From UBA9676 sp036522155 (lineage in GTDB: Bacteria; Actinomycetota; Actinomycetes; Streptosporangiales; Streptosporangiaceae), in contig DATDGI010000191.1 of the NCBI GenBank assembly GCA_036522155.1, positions 1-13,158 on the forward strand: 13,158 bases of DNA. Reading direction: 5' to 3'. Below the pieces are notes generated by a model. That model had not been told where the DNA came from and made no database searches. It saw only the letters and a program-made list of their open reading frames with translations. Positions 12,422 to 13,158 of this stretch are shown here, piece after piece. Within the stretch, counting starts at the first letter, position 1. Each line of letters begins with the position of its first letter. The position numbers were made by a program, and so were the translations under genes.

Positions 12422-13158
12422 GGGTCGGCCTCGTCTGCCCCTACACCTGGGATGTCCCGGGCGGGGTGCAGCAGCACATCCGGGATCTGGCCGAGGCGCT
12501 CATCGGGATGGGCCACTCGGTCTCGGTGACCTCGCCGGCCGACGACGACCTGCCGCTGCCGGACTATGTGGTCCCGGCCGGGCGGGCGGTGCCGGTGCCC
12601 TACAACGGGTCGGTCGCGCGGCTGTCGTTCGGCTTCGGGTCGATGGCCCGGGTCCGGCGGTGGGTCAAGGACGGCGGGTTCGACGTGCTGCACGTGCACG
12701 AGCCCGCCGCGCCCAGCCTCTCGCTGCTGGCCTGCTGGGTCGCGGACGGGCCGATCGTGGCCACCATGCACACCGCGATGCCCCGGTCCCGGCTGATCCA
12801 CGCCACCTACCCGGTGCTGCAGACGGCGCTGGAGAAGATCAGCGGCCGGATCGCGGTGTCCGAGGCGGCGCGCACCACCCTGGTGGAGCACATGGGTGGC
12901 GACGCGGTGCTGATCCCGAACGGGGTGACGGTGAGCCGCTACGAGAACGCGAGCCCGCTCCCCGGCTGGCCCGGTGAGGGCGGCGCGCTGGGCTTCCTCG
13001 GCCGGATGGACGAGCCGCGCAAGGGCCTGTCCGTGCTGCTGCGCGCGTTCGAACTACTCGGCCCGGAGCGACCAGGCCTGAGACTGCTGGTGGCCGGCCC
13101 GGGGGACGCCGACGACGTGCTGCACCGGGTACCCGCGGAACTGCGGGACCGTGTCGTC
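12418..13158 (+). CDS. pimA: phosphatidylinositol alpha-mannosyltransferase PimA, N-terminal part
   Basis: This gene runs off the right edge; 247 codons are present of an expected 370-390. It is a GT-B fold, GT4-family glycosyltransferase that moves mannose from GDP-mannose to the inositol of PI, the first step of PIM synthesis, on the cytoplasmic membrane. The sequence closely follows mycobacterial PimA as I recall it: CPYTWDVPGGVQQH (7-20, with the catalytic-loop G16), PDYVVPAGRAVPVPYNGSVARL (48-69), DVLHVHEPAAPSLS (89-102), the ATMHT segment (H118) and GRMDEPRKG (195-203, with donor-binding R196 and K202). All key positions keep the mycobacterial numbering. The GTG start overlaps the patA stop (GTGA). 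The nucleotide-sugar C-terminal half lies outside the window. Confidence 0.95.
   Translation, partial: MRVGLVCPYTWDVPGGVQQHIRDLAEALIGMGHSVSVTSPADDDLPLPDYVVPAGRAVPVPYNGSVARLSFGFGSMARVRRWVKDGGFDVLHVHEPAAPSLSLLACWVADGPIVATMHTAMPRSRLIHATYPVLQTALEKISGRIAVSEAARTTLVEHMGGDAVLIPNGVTVSRYENASPLPGWPGEGGALGFLGRMDEPRKGLSVLLRAFELLGPERPGLRLLVAGPGDADDVLHRVPAELRDRVV

Noticed and set aside
1..13158. Mobile elements, CRISPR arrays, tRNA or rRNA genes, toxin-antitoxin or defence systems
   Set aside because: Looked for on both strands; no transposase, integrase, array repeats, tRNA-like cloverleaf ends or defence-type proteins were seen. The window is metabolic and housekeeping in content.

Overview
This is a very GC-rich window with the codon use, GTG starts and gene order of a high-GC actinobacterium. 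The strongest taxonomic evidence is the block thrS - HIT hydrolase - pgsA - patA - pimA, which makes the precursors of phosphatidylinositol mannosides (PIMs), lipids characteristic of Actinobacteria. The same neighbourhood exists in Mycobacterium (Rv2614c to Rv2610c, from memory). The genus cannot be read from the sequence. Both edge genes are cut: a PucR-type regulator at the left and pimA at the right. There is no tRNA, rRNA, CRISPR array, IS element or phage gene, and no gene-free stretch longer than about 125 bases.

Region 1 (1-5868) is a purine-catabolism locus. The 3' end of a PucR-family regulator converges on allantoicase (alc), which lies behind allantoinase (allB) on the minus strand. 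Across a 55-base divergent promoter, uraD, uraH, uricase and an 8-oxoguanine deaminase run on the plus strand. Together these encode 8-oxoguanine -> urate -> 5-hydroxyisourate -> OHCU -> (S)-allantoin -> allantoate -> ureidoglycolate + urea. The genes are tightly coupled: ATGA or GTGA overlaps join allB/alc, uraD/uraH and uricase/deaminase. Ureidoglycolate processing, urease and xanthine dehydrogenase are not in the window.

Region 2 (5869-13158) is a housekeeping translation and envelope-lipid block. It holds threonyl-tRNA synthetase, an Ap4A-phosphorylase-like HIT protein, an EF-G-like GTPase on the opposite strand, then phosphatidylinositol-phosphate synthase, PIM acyltransferase and the first PI mannosyltransferase PimA. 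The last three overlap by 4 bases each and form one transcription unit that makes and modifies PI at the cytoplasmic membrane.

The window is mostly well-understood biology. The points most worth a second look are: (a) an extra C-terminal segment on allantoicase that resembles the N-terminal part of the neighbouring UraD; (b) the allB/uraD divergent promoter, where two -10-like boxes overlap inside an inverted repeat; (c) a perfect 8-bp-stem inverted repeat in the fusA2/pgsA divergent region; (d) the EF-G-like gene placed antisense inside the thrS-pimA block, with Tyr where EF-G has its catalytic His; and (e) -10 boxes placed exactly 7 bases before ATG at allB and the HIT gene, suggesting leaderless mRNAs. 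All regulatory calls are by eye only.
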